Assembly: GCF_002102345.1 (NCBI RefSeq)
Contig: NZ_LQPP01000056.1
Location: 1-64,000 of the forward strand
Source: Mycolicibacterium peregrinum
GTDB taxonomy: Bacteria > Actinomycetota > Actinomycetes > Mycobacteriales > Mycobacteriaceae
Length of the DNA stretch: 64,000 bases
Direction of reading: 5' to 3'
Made by a program: the position numbers and the translations under genes. The stretch's first letter is position 1. Each line of letters starts with the position of its first letter. The notes under the pieces are model-generated. The model had not been told where the DNA came from. It saw only the letters and a program-made list of their open reading frames with translations, and searched no databases. This document shows, piece after piece, positions 42,027 to 50,421 of this stretch.

Positions 42027-43859
42027 CTACTTGTCGAACTTTCCGCTCAAATACTCGACGCGGCAAGCGTTTCGGGCGAGCTTGCCGCTCGTGGTCCGGG
42101 GGATCACGCCGGCGGCGACCATGCGCACATCGGCGACCCGGATCTGGTGGTGGCGGGACACTGCCGCGCGCACGGCGTCGACGATCGGGCCGGGCTCGGC
42201 GCGTCCGGCTCCGGCGGCCCGCTCGGCGACGATCACCAGTTCTTCACCGCGGTCCCCGTTGACCGAGAACGCGGCGACATAACCCGAGCGCACGGCGGGC
42301 GATGACGCGCTGACCGTCGTCTCGATGTCGTGTGGGTAGTGGTTGCGTCCGTCGATCAGGATCATGTCCTTGATCCGGCCGGTGAGGTACAGCTCGCCGT
42401 CGATGTAGACGCCGAGGTCGCCGGTGGCCAGCCAATGGCCGTTGTCGGGCACCTCTTCAGCGTGGCTACCGGTCGTGAGCCGGGTCTGCAGTTTGTTGGC
42501 GAACACCCGCTCGCTCTCGTCGACGCGACCGAAGTATCCCTGGCCGACATTGTTGCCGTGCAGCCAGATTTCGCCGACGGTGCGGTCGGGCAGTTCGTCG
42601 CCGTCGGGGCCCGCGATCACCGCCCACTGGTTCGGAATCGGCTGTCCGCAGGACACGTGGGCCACGGCGCCTTCGTCGGTGGCGGCAACGGTTACCGCGC
42701 GCCCGGCGCTGAGCTGGTCGCGGTCGAGGTACACCGCGCTGGCCGCGGCGCTCGGCGCGATGCTGGCCACCGACAGTGTGGCCTCGGCCATACCGTAGGA
42801 CGGCTTGATCGCGGTCGCGGGTAGCCCGTACGGGGCGAACGCGGAGGTGAACTTCTCGACGGCGGCCATCGTGACCGGCTCGGACCCGTTCAGGAGCGTG
42901 ACGACGTTGGACATGTCCAGCGTCTCACCCTCGGGCGGCAGGCCCCGCTCGGAGGCGAGCTCGAAGGCGAAGTTCGGGGCTGCGGCGAAAGTGCGTCCGT
43001 GGGCGGCCTCTTCGGCCAACCGCTTGATCCAGCGGTACGGGCGGCGGACGAACGCCATCGGGTCCATCAGGCTGATGTGGCCACCGCACAGCGCCGGGAA
43101 CATGATCATGATCAGGCCCATGTCGTGGTACAACGGCAGCCAGCTGACACTGCGGATACCGGTGTCGAGGTCGCCGGCCAGGATCATCTGGATGACATTG
43201 GTACACACGTTGCGGTGGGTGATCTCCACACCGGCCGGGGTGCGTGTCGACCCGGATGTGTACTGGAGGTAAGCGATGTCGTCGGAGTCGACCGACGGGC
43301 TGACGTACATCTCGGCCAACGTGTCCGGCACAGCATCGACGGCGATCATGCGAGGCCGCTCGGCGGCGGGCAACGTCTTGATGAAGTTGCGGACCGATTC
43401 GGCCGCTGCGGTCGTGGTGAGCACGACGGTGGGCTTCGCGTCGGCCAGCACCGCGGCCAGTCGCTCGGTATGACCGGCCAGGGCAGGCGCGAACAGCGGG
43501 ACGGCGATGTTGCCGGCGTGCACGGCGGCGAAGAAGGCCGCGACGTATTCGACACCCTGCGGAGCCAGGATCGCGACCCGGTCGCGGGGCTGAGTCACCT
43601 GCTGCAGTCGGGCGCCGACGGCGCACACCTGCGCCCACAGAGCGTTCCAACTGAGCTCGACGGCCTGGCCGTCAGGATTGGTCGAGTAGTCGAGGAATCG
43701 GTAGGACGGCTCATCTCCGTAGATGAACCGGTTGCGATCCAGGAACGACGTCAGGGTGACGCCGTCGGGTACGACAATCGTGCCGTCATCGCGGACGTAG
43801 TTCTCGATGTTCGACGTCGACGTGTCAACGGCACTGGTTGCGAAGGGATCCCGACCCAT
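42027..43859 (-). CDS. Fatty-acyl-AMP ligase, FadD32-like
   Basis: A 610-residue adenylate-forming enzyme of the FAAL class that activates fatty acids as acyl-AMP for loading onto a polyketide synthase or acyl carrier. It has AYLQYTSGSTRTPAGVEITH (P-loop), SWLPLYHDMGLI, FAAAPNFAFELASERG with the FAAL insertion, LNGSEPV, YGMAEATL, TGDLG, the hinge IDGRNHYPHDIE and the lysine in PRTTSGKLAR. Overall similarity recalled to FadD32 of mycolate synthesis is strong, but no pks13 or acyl carrier gene is near, so this is a paralogue. It follows the DUF4333 gene on the same strand after 92 bp. Confidence 0.9.
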   Translation of the reverse strand: MGRDPFATSAVDTSTSNIENYVRDDGTIVVPDGVTLTSFLDRNRFIYGDEPSYRFLDYSTNPDGQAVELSWNALWAQVCAVGARLQQVTQPRDRVAILAPQGVEYVAAFFAAVHAGNIAVPLFAPALAGHTERLAAVLADAKPTVVLTTTAAAESVRNFIKTLPAAERPRMIAVDAVPDTLAEMYVSPSVDSDDIAYLQYTSGSTRTPAGVEITHRNVCTNVIQMILAGDLDTGIRSVSWLPLYHDMGLIMIMFPALCGGHISLMDPMAFVRRPYRWIKRLAEEAAHGRTFAAAPNFAFELASERGLPPEGETLDMSNVVTLLNGSEPVTMAAVEKFTSAFAPYGLPATAIKPSYGMAEATLSVASIAPSAAASAVYLDRDQLSAGRAVTVAATDEGAVAHVSCGQPIPNQWAVIAGPDGDELPDRTVGEIWLHGNNVGQGYFGRVDESERVFANKLQTRLTTGSHAEEVPDNGHWLATGDLGVYIDGELYLTGRIKDMILIDGRNHYPHDIETTVSASSPAVRSGYVAAFSVNGDRGEELVIVAERAAGAGRAEPGPIVDAVRAAVSRHHQIRVADVRMVAAGVIPRTTSGKLARNACRVEYLSGKFDK

Positions 43860-43951
43860 GCCGTAAGACTAATAGTGACTCTAATAAAGCCTGGCAGCGC
43901 GGTCCGGTGTGGGTTGTCACGAGGTCCGCAAAATGTGTCGTGCGTCTCTTT

Positions 43952-44509
43952 TTATCGTGGCCCATCCACGGCATAAGTGCCGTTATCGTCGGTGAACTCC
44001 ACGATCACTCGGCGCAGCGTGTCATTTATCTCAACCGCGCACGTGAACGTCGCTCCGGCCCGCACGACCGGATTCCGGCCGTTGTTACACGCCACCGCGA
44101 CGACGCGGTTGGCCCCGTAGCCGTTGATCGGATCGGACAGGATCTGTGCCACTCCGGACTCGGCCTGATGGACATCGAGTCGGGTGCTGTTGGTGTCCGC
44201 GCGGATCCACGCCCACAGCCCGGCGCCGATCACCGCGACTGCCACGACGGCGACGGCCGCACCGATGAGCAGACGCCGGTCGGGTTGCTTGGTCTCGCGC
44301 CGCGGAACCGGCGGCGGTGCGGGCCGCGGGTGTTGTTGCTGCTGCGGCGACGGTGCGGGCCACGGGTGGTGCTGAGGTGGCGCCGGTTGTCGTGTGGGTG
44401 GTGGCGGCGTCCATCCCCGCCGCGGTGGGGGAGCTCCCGGTGGCGGCGTGCCACCGGGCAGGGGCGCGCCGCCCGGCCGCGCCCACCACGGCTGTTCGGG
44501 ACCGCTCAT
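43952..44509 (-). CDS. Proline-rich membrane-anchored DUF4333 protein
   Basis: A 185-residue protein: a proline-rich cytosolic N-terminus (about 1-78, many PPP and PQQQQHP stretches), one membrane helix (LLIGAAVAVVAVAVIGAGLWAWI, about 79-101), and an external DUF4333 domain (VAQILSDPINGYGANRVVAVACNNGRNP...FTCAVEINDTLRRVIVEF) whose two cysteines may form a disulfide. The role of DUF4333 is unknown. It starts 27 bases after the metallopeptidase stop and is likely co-transcribed with it. Confidence 0.85.
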   Translation of the reverse strand: MSGPEQPWWARPGGAPLPGGTPPPGAPPPRRGWTPPPPTRQPAPPQHHPWPAPSPQQQQHPRPAPPPVPRRETKQPDRRLLIGAAVAVVAVAVIGAGLWAWIRADTNSTRLDVHQAESGVAQILSDPINGYGANRVVAVACNNGRNPVVRAGATFTCAVEINDTLRRVIVEFTDDNGTYAVDGPR

Positions 44510-44536
44510 CGGTTCTCCTCGACTGGACTCATCGGC

Positions 44537-45970
44537 TCACGGGAACCTCTGGTAGCACTGTGCGTCATCGCCTTGCAGGCCGGACCGGTAGGCCAGGATG
44601 CGGGTGAACCCCGCCGGCAGCACCCTGCCGTTGACGTCGCTGGCGGCCAGCCCGTTGGTGAGCAGGCTGCTGATCGCCTCGTCGGTGTCACCTGCTGACA
44701 GCGTGATCGGCAGACCGGGCTCGGCCATCCTGGCCTGGCCTACGCCGGTCAGGCAGCCGGTGCGCATCGCGGCCACGGGAGTGTCGAGCGTCAGGCCCTT
44801 CTCGTGTTGTACCGCCATGGCGTACCGCGATGTCAGGACGGAGATCGCCGAGTTGTCGCCTTGGAGGAGCTCCTGCTCGTCGTTCTCGTTCCTGGCTTCC
44901 CCCAAGGCTTTCAGTCCCGGCAGGTCGACCACGATGGTGTTGGTCGCCGGGCAGTAGGACGCCGGCGGAGACGGTCCGGCGTCGGGGCACGCGCTCGGCT
45001 CGGTAGTCAACGTGGGCGGGTTGGTGGGCGCATAGACCTGCCGCAGCGACTGCATGGTGTGGTCCAGCAGATTCGCGGTGATCGTGCTGTTGGCGCTCTG
45101 CGGGCCGCCGAAGAAGTCGAGAAATTTGGGCAGATCGCCGCGGCGCTTGGTGATTTCGTCAGAGTCCATGGCCGCGCACTGGTCGACGTTGCCGCTGAAG
45201 CCGATCTGGAAGGCGCTGACCCGGTCCAGCGCCGAACCGTGCTCGTTGCCGGTGAGCGTGGCGTCGACCCGGGTCATCAGGGGATCGCGGATGTAGATCA
45301 GCCCGGCCAGGACATGGTTGAGGCCGTCACCGGTGCTCAACTCGAAGCGCGGGGATTTTCCGGCGGCCACCCAGCGCAGGTAGACCCCGGCCAGGCAATC
45401 CGCCTGCTGCTCGGCCACCAGCACGGGAGTGCTCTCGTTGATCAGCCGCGCCTGTTGCTGGACGGCGTGGCCGTATTCGTGGGCCATCACCCCCACCACG
45501 CCCATCTGGCCGAAGTACTGCGCTGCCACCGGAATCGCGACGCCGCGGTCCCATGCCATGACGTCACTCTTGAGGCAGTAGAAGGCGTTGGTCAGCCCGA
45601 CAGTGCTTTCCCCGCAGATCTCGAGTCCGGGGGAAGCATCGGAGTTGTAGGACACCAGGCGTGCGACGGGGGTGAAAGTTCCCGGCAGGGAACCGCCGCT
45701 GTAGTTCTGCGACCAGAAATCCTCGATGTCGTCGACGGCCAGCAGGGCGAGGTCATCGATCTGGCCGCCATCGGTGTTCTCGGCCCGGCGAGTCGGAAGG
45801 GGAGCATCGGGCCGGGTGCCGCTGTGGCCGTCGGTCACCGGCAGTCCACCCACCCGGTCGGGTAGGAACAGCATCGAGGTCGCCCTGCCCCCGATCACGG
45901 GGGCGTTGCCGCAACCGGCCAGCAGCGCCGCACAACAGGCCAGACCGAGCCACCAGCGAAGCCTCGCCAA
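44537..45970 (-). CDS. Lipoprotein zinc metallopeptidase (HEYGH type), paralogue
   Basis: A 477-residue precursor with signal peptide and lipobox (CAALLAGCGNAP), zinc motif HEYGH in GVMAHEYGHAVQQQARL and PVLVAEQQADCLAGVYLRWV. It is collinear over its whole length with the protein at 19677-21119: DGGQIDDLALLAVDDIEDFW, WDRGVAIP, EITKRRGDLPKF, SPPASYCPATNTIVVDL and TNGLAASDVNGRVLPAGFTRI have direct counterparts. Both are presumably anchored peptidases acting in the periplasm or cell wall. It heads a unit with the DUF4333 protein. Substrate unknown. Confidence 0.87.
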   Translation of the reverse strand: MARLRWWLGLACCAALLAGCGNAPVIGGRATSMLFLPDRVGGLPVTDGHSGTRPDAPLPTRRAENTDGGQIDDLALLAVDDIEDFWSQNYSGGSLPGTFTPVARLVSYNSDASPGLEICGESTVGLTNAFYCLKSDVMAWDRGVAIPVAAQYFGQMGVVGVMAHEYGHAVQQQARLINESTPVLVAEQQADCLAGVYLRWVAAGKSPRFELSTGDGLNHVLAGLIYIRDPLMTRVDATLTGNEHGSALDRVSAFQIGFSGNVDQCAAMDSDEITKRRGDLPKFLDFFGGPQSANSTITANLLDHTMQSLRQVYAPTNPPTLTTEPSACPDAGPSPPASYCPATNTIVVDLPGLKALGEARNENDEQELLQGDNSAISVLTSRYAMAVQHEKGLTLDTPVAAMRTGCLTGVGQARMAEPGLPITLSAGDTDEAISSLLTNGLAASDVNGRVLPAGFTRILAYRSGLQGDDAQCYQRFP

Positions 45971-46068
45971 CTGATCCGCCTTCCACGCGATCCACCCCAG
46001 CCAGTTCTACCTGTTCGCGGCGACGTTCGGTGCGGGCCGCCGATGACCTGCGGGACAATGGCGGCGCT

Positions 46069-46719
46069 ATGTATACGTTCGACGATCTGGTGACTCGGGT
46101 ATTGGGCCGGGCAGCAGAGCCGGGGACGTCCGTCATCGGGATCGCCGGGGCGCCGGGGGCGGGTAAATCCACGCTGACCGAGGCGCTCGTCGCCGCCGCC
46201 AGGGCCCGGCTCGGCGACGACGCGGTGGCGCACGTTCCGATGGACGGATTCCACCTCGCCGATGTGGAACTGCGCAGGCTCGGTCGGTTGGACCGCAAGG
46301 GCGCGCCGGACACCTTCGACGTTGCCGGATATGCCGCACTGTTACGCCGCATCCGCGGACGCACCGAGGTGGTCTACGCCCCCGGTTTCGAGCGCGAAAT
46401 CGAGCAACCGGTGGCCGGTGCGATCCCGGTGTTCCCGGACACGGCAGTGGTGCTCACCGAGGGCAACTACCTGTTGCTCGACGATCCGGGGTGGGCGGCG
46501 GTGGCGGCGGAGATCGACGAAATCTGGTTCTGCGTAATAGAAGACGATCTCCGCGTCGCCCGTTTGGTGGCTCGCCACGTCGCCTTCGGGAAGTCGGCCG
46601 GTGCCGCGCGGCGCTGGGTTGCCAAGGTCGATGAACCGAATGCCCGGTTGGTGGCGGCGACTGCCGAGCGGGCCGATCTGGCGGTCCCGGTGGCGATCGT
46701 GAGGCCCAGCTCACACTGA
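46069..46719 (+). CDS. P-loop nucleoside/nucleotide kinase-like protein
   Basis: A 216-residue uridine kinase/pantothenate kinase-like P-loop protein. It has Walker A GIAGAPGAGKSTLTEAL, a substrate region VPMDGFHLADVELRRLGRLDRKGAPDTFD and PGFEREIEQPV, Walker B-like AVVLTEGNYLLLD, and the lid RLVARHVAFGKSAGAARRWV. The DGFH and GAPDTFD motifs are shared with the fructose-transport-associated kinase and PanK-related families, so the substrate may be a sugar, a nucleoside or a pantothenate-like alcohol. ATG at 46069 (MYTFDDLVTRVLG) is used. Confidence 0.83.
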   Translation: MYTFDDLVTRVLGRAAEPGTSVIGIAGAPGAGKSTLTEALVAAARARLGDDAVAHVPMDGFHLADVELRRLGRLDRKGAPDTFDVAGYAALLRRIRGRTEVVYAPGFEREIEQPVAGAIPVFPDTAVVLTEGNYLLLDDPGWAAVAAEIDEIWFCVIEDDLRVARLVARHVAFGKSAGAARRWVAKVDEPNARLVAATAERADLAVPVAIVRPSSH

Positions 46720-46794
46720 TGTCGTTTGTGTGCATAATCACGGTCCGGTGAGTTGCTATAACCACTCGGCGGGAGCCATGATTGGGGTGGTAAA

Positions 46795-46811
46795 TCTGGA
46801 ATGATTCCAGA
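46795..46811. promoter_or_regulatory. Perfect palindrome upstream of ahpC, Fur-family-like
   Basis: TCTGGAATGATTCCAGA is a perfect 8-1-8 palindrome ending 27 bases before the ahpC ATG. Fur-family regulators (Fur, PerR, Zur) bind inverted repeats of a GAATnATTC type, and PerR/FurA proteins control peroxide genes. No regulator gene is adjacent. The assignment to a Fur-type protein is inference. Confidence 0.55.
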
Positions 46812-46838
46812 AATCAGCGCGAGATTGGATAGGTTGCA

Positions 46839-47426
46839 ATGGCACTTTTGTCGATTGGTTCTCAGTTCCCGGAATACGACCTGACGGCCGTGATCGGTGG
46901 AGATCTGTCCAAGGTCGACGCCAAGCAGCCCGATGACTATTTCACCCGCGTCACCAACAAGGACGACGAGGGCAAGTGGCGGATCATCTTCTTCTGGCCG
47001 AAGGACTTCACCTTCGTGTGCCCCACCGAGATCGCCGCGTTCGGAAAGCTCAACGAAGACTTCGAGGATCGCGACGCCAAGGTGATCGGCGTTTCGGTGG
47101 ACAACGAGTTCGTTCACTTCCAGTGGCGTGCACAGCACGAGGACCTGAAGAAGCTGCCTTTCCCGATGGTCTCGGACCTCAAGCGTGAACTCACTGCGGC
47201 GGCCGGCGTGCTCAACGCCGACGGTGTCGCGGACCGGGCCACCTTCATCGTCGACCCCAACAACGAGATTCAGTTCGTCTCCGTGACCGCCGGTTCGGTC
47301 GGGCGCAACGTCGACGAGGTGCTGCGGGTTCTCGACGCGCTGCAGTCCGACGAGCTGTGCGCGTGCAACTGGAAGAAGGGCGACCCGACGCTGAACGCCG
47401 GCGAGCTGTTGTCCGAGGCGGTCTAG
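46839..47426 (+). CDS. ahpC: Alkyl hydroperoxide reductase AhpC
   Basis: A 195-residue peroxiredoxin that reduces peroxides and peroxynitrite. The peroxidatic Cys61 is in FVCPTEIAAF, and resolving cysteines are Cys174 and Cys176 in DELCACNW, the same three positions as in M. tuberculosis AhpC. It is followed by ahpD after 2 bases. In M. tuberculosis oxyR lies divergent to ahpC. Here the upstream gene is an unrelated kinase in the same direction, and a palindrome occupies the promoter. Confidence 0.97.
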   Translation: MALLSIGSQFPEYDLTAVIGGDLSKVDAKQPDDYFTRVTNKDDEGKWRIIFFWPKDFTFVCPTEIAAFGKLNEDFEDRDAKVIGVSVDNEFVHFQWRAQHEDLKKLPFPMVSDLKRELTAAAGVLNADGVADRATFIVDPNNEIQFVSVTAGSVGRNVDEVLRVLDALQSDELCACNWKKGDPTLNAGELLSEAV

Positions 47427-47428
47427 TC

Positions 47429-47962
47429 ATGAGCATCGACAACATCAAGGAAGCGCTGCCGGAGTACGCGAAGGACCTCAAGCTCAACTTCGGCAGCATC
47501 GTGAAGTCCACGGAGCTCAACGAGCAGCAGCTGTGGGGTGCGTTGGTCGCCACGGCCGCCGCGACCAAATCGCAGCAGCTGCTGAAGGAGATCTCCGAGG
47601 ACGCTCTCGACGTGCTGAGTGAGGAGGCGTACCACGCCGCCCTCGGCGCCGCCTCGATCATGGGGATGAACAACGTCTTCTACCGGACCAAGGGGCAGCT
47701 CGACGGCCGCTACGACGACCTGCGGGCCGGGCTGCGGATGAACATCATCGCCAACCCCGGTGTGCCCAAGGCTGACTTCGAGCTGTGGTCGCTGGCGGTC
47801 TCGGCCATCAACGGCTGCTCGCACTGCCTGTCCGCGCACGAGACCGTGCTGCGCGACGCCGACGTCGCTCGCACGACGATCTTCGAGGCCATCCGGCTGG
47901 CGTCGATCGTCTCCGGGGTGGCCCAGGCGTTGCTCACCGCGGACGCGCTCGCCGGAGTCTGA
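47429..47962 (+). CDS. ahpD: AhpD alkylhydroperoxidase, AhpC reductant
   Basis: A 177-residue all-helical protein with the CxxC site in INGCSHCLSAHE and the proton-relay Glu and His around it (NVFYRTKGQLDG upstream). AhpD recycles AhpC by passing electrons from the lipoamide of SucB and Lpd. ATG at 47429 (MSIDNIKEALPEYAKDL) gives the family length. A longer frame upstream overlaps ahpC and is ignored. A hairpin starts 3 bases after the stop. Confidence 0.96.
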   Translation: MSIDNIKEALPEYAKDLKLNFGSIVKSTELNEQQLWGALVATAAATKSQQLLKEISEDALDVLSEEAYHAALGAASIMGMNNVFYRTKGQLDGRYDDLRAGLRMNIIANPGVPKADFELWSLAVSAINGCSHCLSAHETVLRDADVARTTIFEAIRLASIVSGVAQALLTADALAGV

Positions 47963-47964
47963 TA

Positions 47965-47989
47965 CGTAAGCCCCAGAAATGGGCTTACG
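47965..47989 (+). terminator. Hairpin after ahpD
   Basis: CGTAAGCCC (47965-47973) pairs with GGGCTTACG (47981-47989) over loop CAGAAAT, beginning just after the ahpD stop. It has no T-run. Its right arm shares six bases with the LacI-type operator that follows, so termination and operator are interlocked. Confidence 0.55.
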
Positions 47990-48038
47990 CGCATAACCCG
48001 ACAGATAAACTCGCCTCTCGCGATTCTGAGAGGCGAGT
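47983..48038 (+). promoter_or_regulatory. LacI-type operator, promoter and RBS-containing hairpin before the transporter gene
   Basis: The 16-mer GCTTACGCGCATAACC (47983-47998) has the near-palindromic core TTACGCGCATAA (10 of 12 symmetric). It is followed by TAAACT (48006-48011) as a possible -10. An 11-bp hairpin (48009-48019 with 48028-48038) has a right arm GAGAGGCGAG that includes the only ribosome binding site before the TTG at 48045. The same arrangement occurs at 50422-50473 before the P450 gene. A LacI regulator lies between them. Confidence 0.75.
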
Positions 48039-48044
48039 TTTCTG

Positions 48045-49391
48045 TTGACGGCACCGACGAGCGACACCAGCACTTCCCGCATCGACGCCACCGTGCGCAA
48101 GGCGATCACCGGTGCGTCCATCGGCAACGCGGTCGAGTGGTTCGACTTCGCCATCTACGGTTTCCTGGCGACCTACATCGCCGGCAACTTCTTTCCGGCC
48201 GGCAACGAAACCGCCTCGCTGCTCAACACTTTCGCCATCTTCGCCGCCGCATTCTTCATGCGTCCGCTCGGCGGTTTCGTGTTCGGTCCGCTGGGGGACC
48301 GGTTGGGGCGTCAGCGGGTACTCGCCGTGGTGATCCTGCTGATGTCGGCGGCCACGCTGGGCATCGGCCTGCTGCCCACCTACGACACCATTGGTGTGGC
48401 CGCGCCGCTGCTCCTACTCCTGCTGCGGTGCCTGCAGGGATTCTCCGCCGGCGGCGAGTATGGCGGTGGCGCAGTCTATCTCGCCGAGTACGCGAGCACC
48501 CGGCGACGCGGCTTCACCGTCACGTTCATCGCGTGGTCAGGGGTGCTGGGTTTCCTGCTCGGCTCGGTCACCGTCACTCTGCTGCAGGCATTCCTGGCGA
48601 CCGAGGCGATGGAGAGCTACGGCTGGCGTATCCCGTTCCTGGTGGCTGCGCCGCTCGGCCTGGTCGGTCTCTACATCCGGCTGCGACTCGACGACACTCC
48701 TGAGTTCGCCGAACTCGACGAGGCCGACCGGGTGGCCACCTCGCCGTTGCGCGAAGCCGTTGGCACTGCGCGGCGCGCGATCCTGCAAGTCATCGGCCTG
48801 TTCATCGTGTTCAACGTCGGCTATTACGTCGTCTTCACCTTCCTGCCGACGTACTTCATCAAGGCGCTGCACTTCAGCAAGACCCAGGCGTTCGTCTCGA
48901 TCACCCTGGCCAGTCTGGTGGCGCTGATCCTGATCCTGCCGTTGGCCGCGCTGTCGGACCGGATCGGGCGCAAACCGCTGCTGATCGCCGGCTCGGCAAG
49001 CTTCGTGGTGGGCGCGTACCCGCTTTTCCTGCTGATGAATTCGGGATCGGTGGCAGCGGCGATCATCGGGCACTGCCTGTTGGCGGCCATCGAATCCGTG
49101 TATGTCGCGACGGCGGTGACGGCCGGCGTGGAGTTGTTCGCGACCCGGGTCCGCTACAGCGGCTTCTCGATTGGCTACAACATCGCGGTCGCGTTGTTCG
49201 GCGGGACCACGCCGTATGTGGTCACCTGGCTCACCGCGGCAACCGGCAACAACCTGGCTCCCGCGCTGTATCTGGTCGCCGCGGGCGTCGTTTCGGTGGT
49301 CACTGTCCTGACGTTGCGCGAGAGTGCGGGGCAACCAATGCGTGGCGTGTGCGACCCGCCGGATCAGCAACGTGCCACGATGACATCGTGA
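48045..49391 (+). CDS. MHS-family MFS transporter
   Basis: A 448-residue permease of the metabolite:H+ symporter family, similar in pattern to ProP, ShiA and KgtP. It has 12 helices and the motifs GNAVEWFDFAIYGFLATYIA, MRPLGGFVFGPLGDRLGRQRVL, LLRCLQGFSAGGEYGGGAVYLAEYA and the C-terminal half GRKPLLIAGSASF. Such proteins import small carboxylates, betaines or aromatic acids. TTG at 48045 is the only start near the RBS, although a later start is possible. The stop overlaps the lacI GTG (GTGA), so transporter and regulator are one transcript. Confidence 0.88.
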   Translation: MTAPTSDTSTSRIDATVRKAITGASIGNAVEWFDFAIYGFLATYIAGNFFPAGNETASLLNTFAIFAAAFFMRPLGGFVFGPLGDRLGRQRVLAVVILLMSAATLGIGLLPTYDTIGVAAPLLLLLLRCLQGFSAGGEYGGGAVYLAEYASTRRRGFTVTFIAWSGVLGFLLGSVTVTLLQAFLATEAMESYGWRIPFLVAAPLGLVGLYIRLRLDDTPEFAELDEADRVATSPLREAVGTARRAILQVIGLFIVFNVGYYVVFTFLPTYFIKALHFSKTQAFVSITLASLVALILILPLAALSDRIGRKPLLIAGSASFVVGAYPLFLLMNSGSVAAAIIGHCLLAAIESVYVATAVTAGVELFATRVRYSGFSIGYNIAVALFGGTTPYVVTWLTAATGNNLAPALYLVAAGVVSVVTVLTLRESAGQPMRGVCDPPDQQRATMTS

Positions 49392-50380
49392 GCACCACCA
49401 AGCCGACGGCCCGCCCGACGAAAGCCGACGTGGCCAGGCTGGCCAACGTCTCGACGGCGACCGTCAGCTATGTCCTCAACAATGTTCAAGGGCAACGCAT
49501 CTCGGAACAGACGCAGGCCGCGGTGCGCAAAGCCGCGGCCGACCTCGGCTACCGACCCAACCTCGCGGCCCGCAACCTCGCCGTCGGCGGCAGCGGTGTG
49601 GTGCTCTACATCGTCGGGCGGCTCTCGCTGGGCAACCTGCCGATCGAGGTTGGCAGCCGGCTCACCACCGCGCTGGCCCGGCACGGTGTCGTGCTGTCTC
49701 TGCAGTTCGAAACCGAGGACGACCGCAACGTTGTCGACGCGATTGCCGACCTCAATCCGATGGCGATCACCAGCACTTTTCCGCTGACCGGTAATGCCCT
49801 GGCGGCGGCGAGTGCGGCCGGTATCCCGCAGATTCACCTGGGCAGCTCGCAGCTGCACGCCATCGGTTCGCTGGACGCCAGCATCGGTGAGATGCGGGTG
49901 GGCCATCTCGCGGGGCGCGGTCACACCCGGCTGGCTTTCGCCTACACAACTGAAGAGGAGCTCCGTCCGCTCGGCGATTACTGGCTCGTGGGACTGCGGG
50001 CTGCCGCACAGCGGCGGGGACTTCCCGAGATCACGGTGGCCAGTTTCGCGGCGGACGGGTCCAACGCGGCCGAGATCGTCGCGGCCTGGGCTGCCGACGG
50101 GGTGACGGCCATCTGCGCGCAGAGCGACGAGACGGCATTCGTCGTGCTGCACGGTTTGCGTCAGGCCGGGTTGCGATGCCCCGACGAGATGGCCGTGATG
50201 GGGGTCAACGCAATCGATCTCGGTGCGGTGAGCGCCCCGCCGTTGACCTCGGTGGCCTTTGACGCCAAGGCCATCGTCGACGTGGCGGTGGCCGCGATGA
50301 TGTCGGAACTGGGGTATCCCGCCGAGGCCGAACCCGGCAGCGCCGACGTCGCCACGCTGATCCACCGCCAGTCCACCTGA
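49388..50380 (+). CDS. LacI-family transcriptional regulator
   Basis: A 330-residue regulator with the LacI N-terminus TKADVARLANVSTATVSYVLNN (helix-turn-helix), hinge GYRPNLAARNLAVGGS and a periplasmic-binding-protein-like ligand domain (GNLPIEVGSRLTTALARHG, HLAGRGHTRLAFAY, FVVLHGLRQAGLRCPDEMAVMGV). GTG at 49388 overlaps the transporter stop. Two identical 16-base near-palindromes, before the transporter and before the P450 gene, are its likely operators, giving control of itself and of the flanking operons. The inducer is unknown. Confidence 0.92.
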   Translation: MSTTKPTARPTKADVARLANVSTATVSYVLNNVQGQRISEQTQAAVRKAAADLGYRPNLAARNLAVGGSGVVLYIVGRLSLGNLPIEVGSRLTTALARHGVVLSLQFETEDDRNVVDAIADLNPMAITSTFPLTGNALAAASAAGIPQIHLGSSQLHAIGSLDASIGEMRVGHLAGRGHTRLAFAYTTEEELRPLGDYWLVGLRAAAQRRGLPEITVASFAADGSNAAEIVAAWAADGVTAICAQSDETAFVVLHGLRQAGLRCPDEMAVMGVNAIDLGAVSAPPLTSVAFDAKAIVDVAVAAMMSELGYPAEAEPGSADVATLIHRQST

Positions 50381-50421
50381 CCTCGGGTTTTATCCGTTCG
50401 TGGGTCAGGAACCGGCAACAT

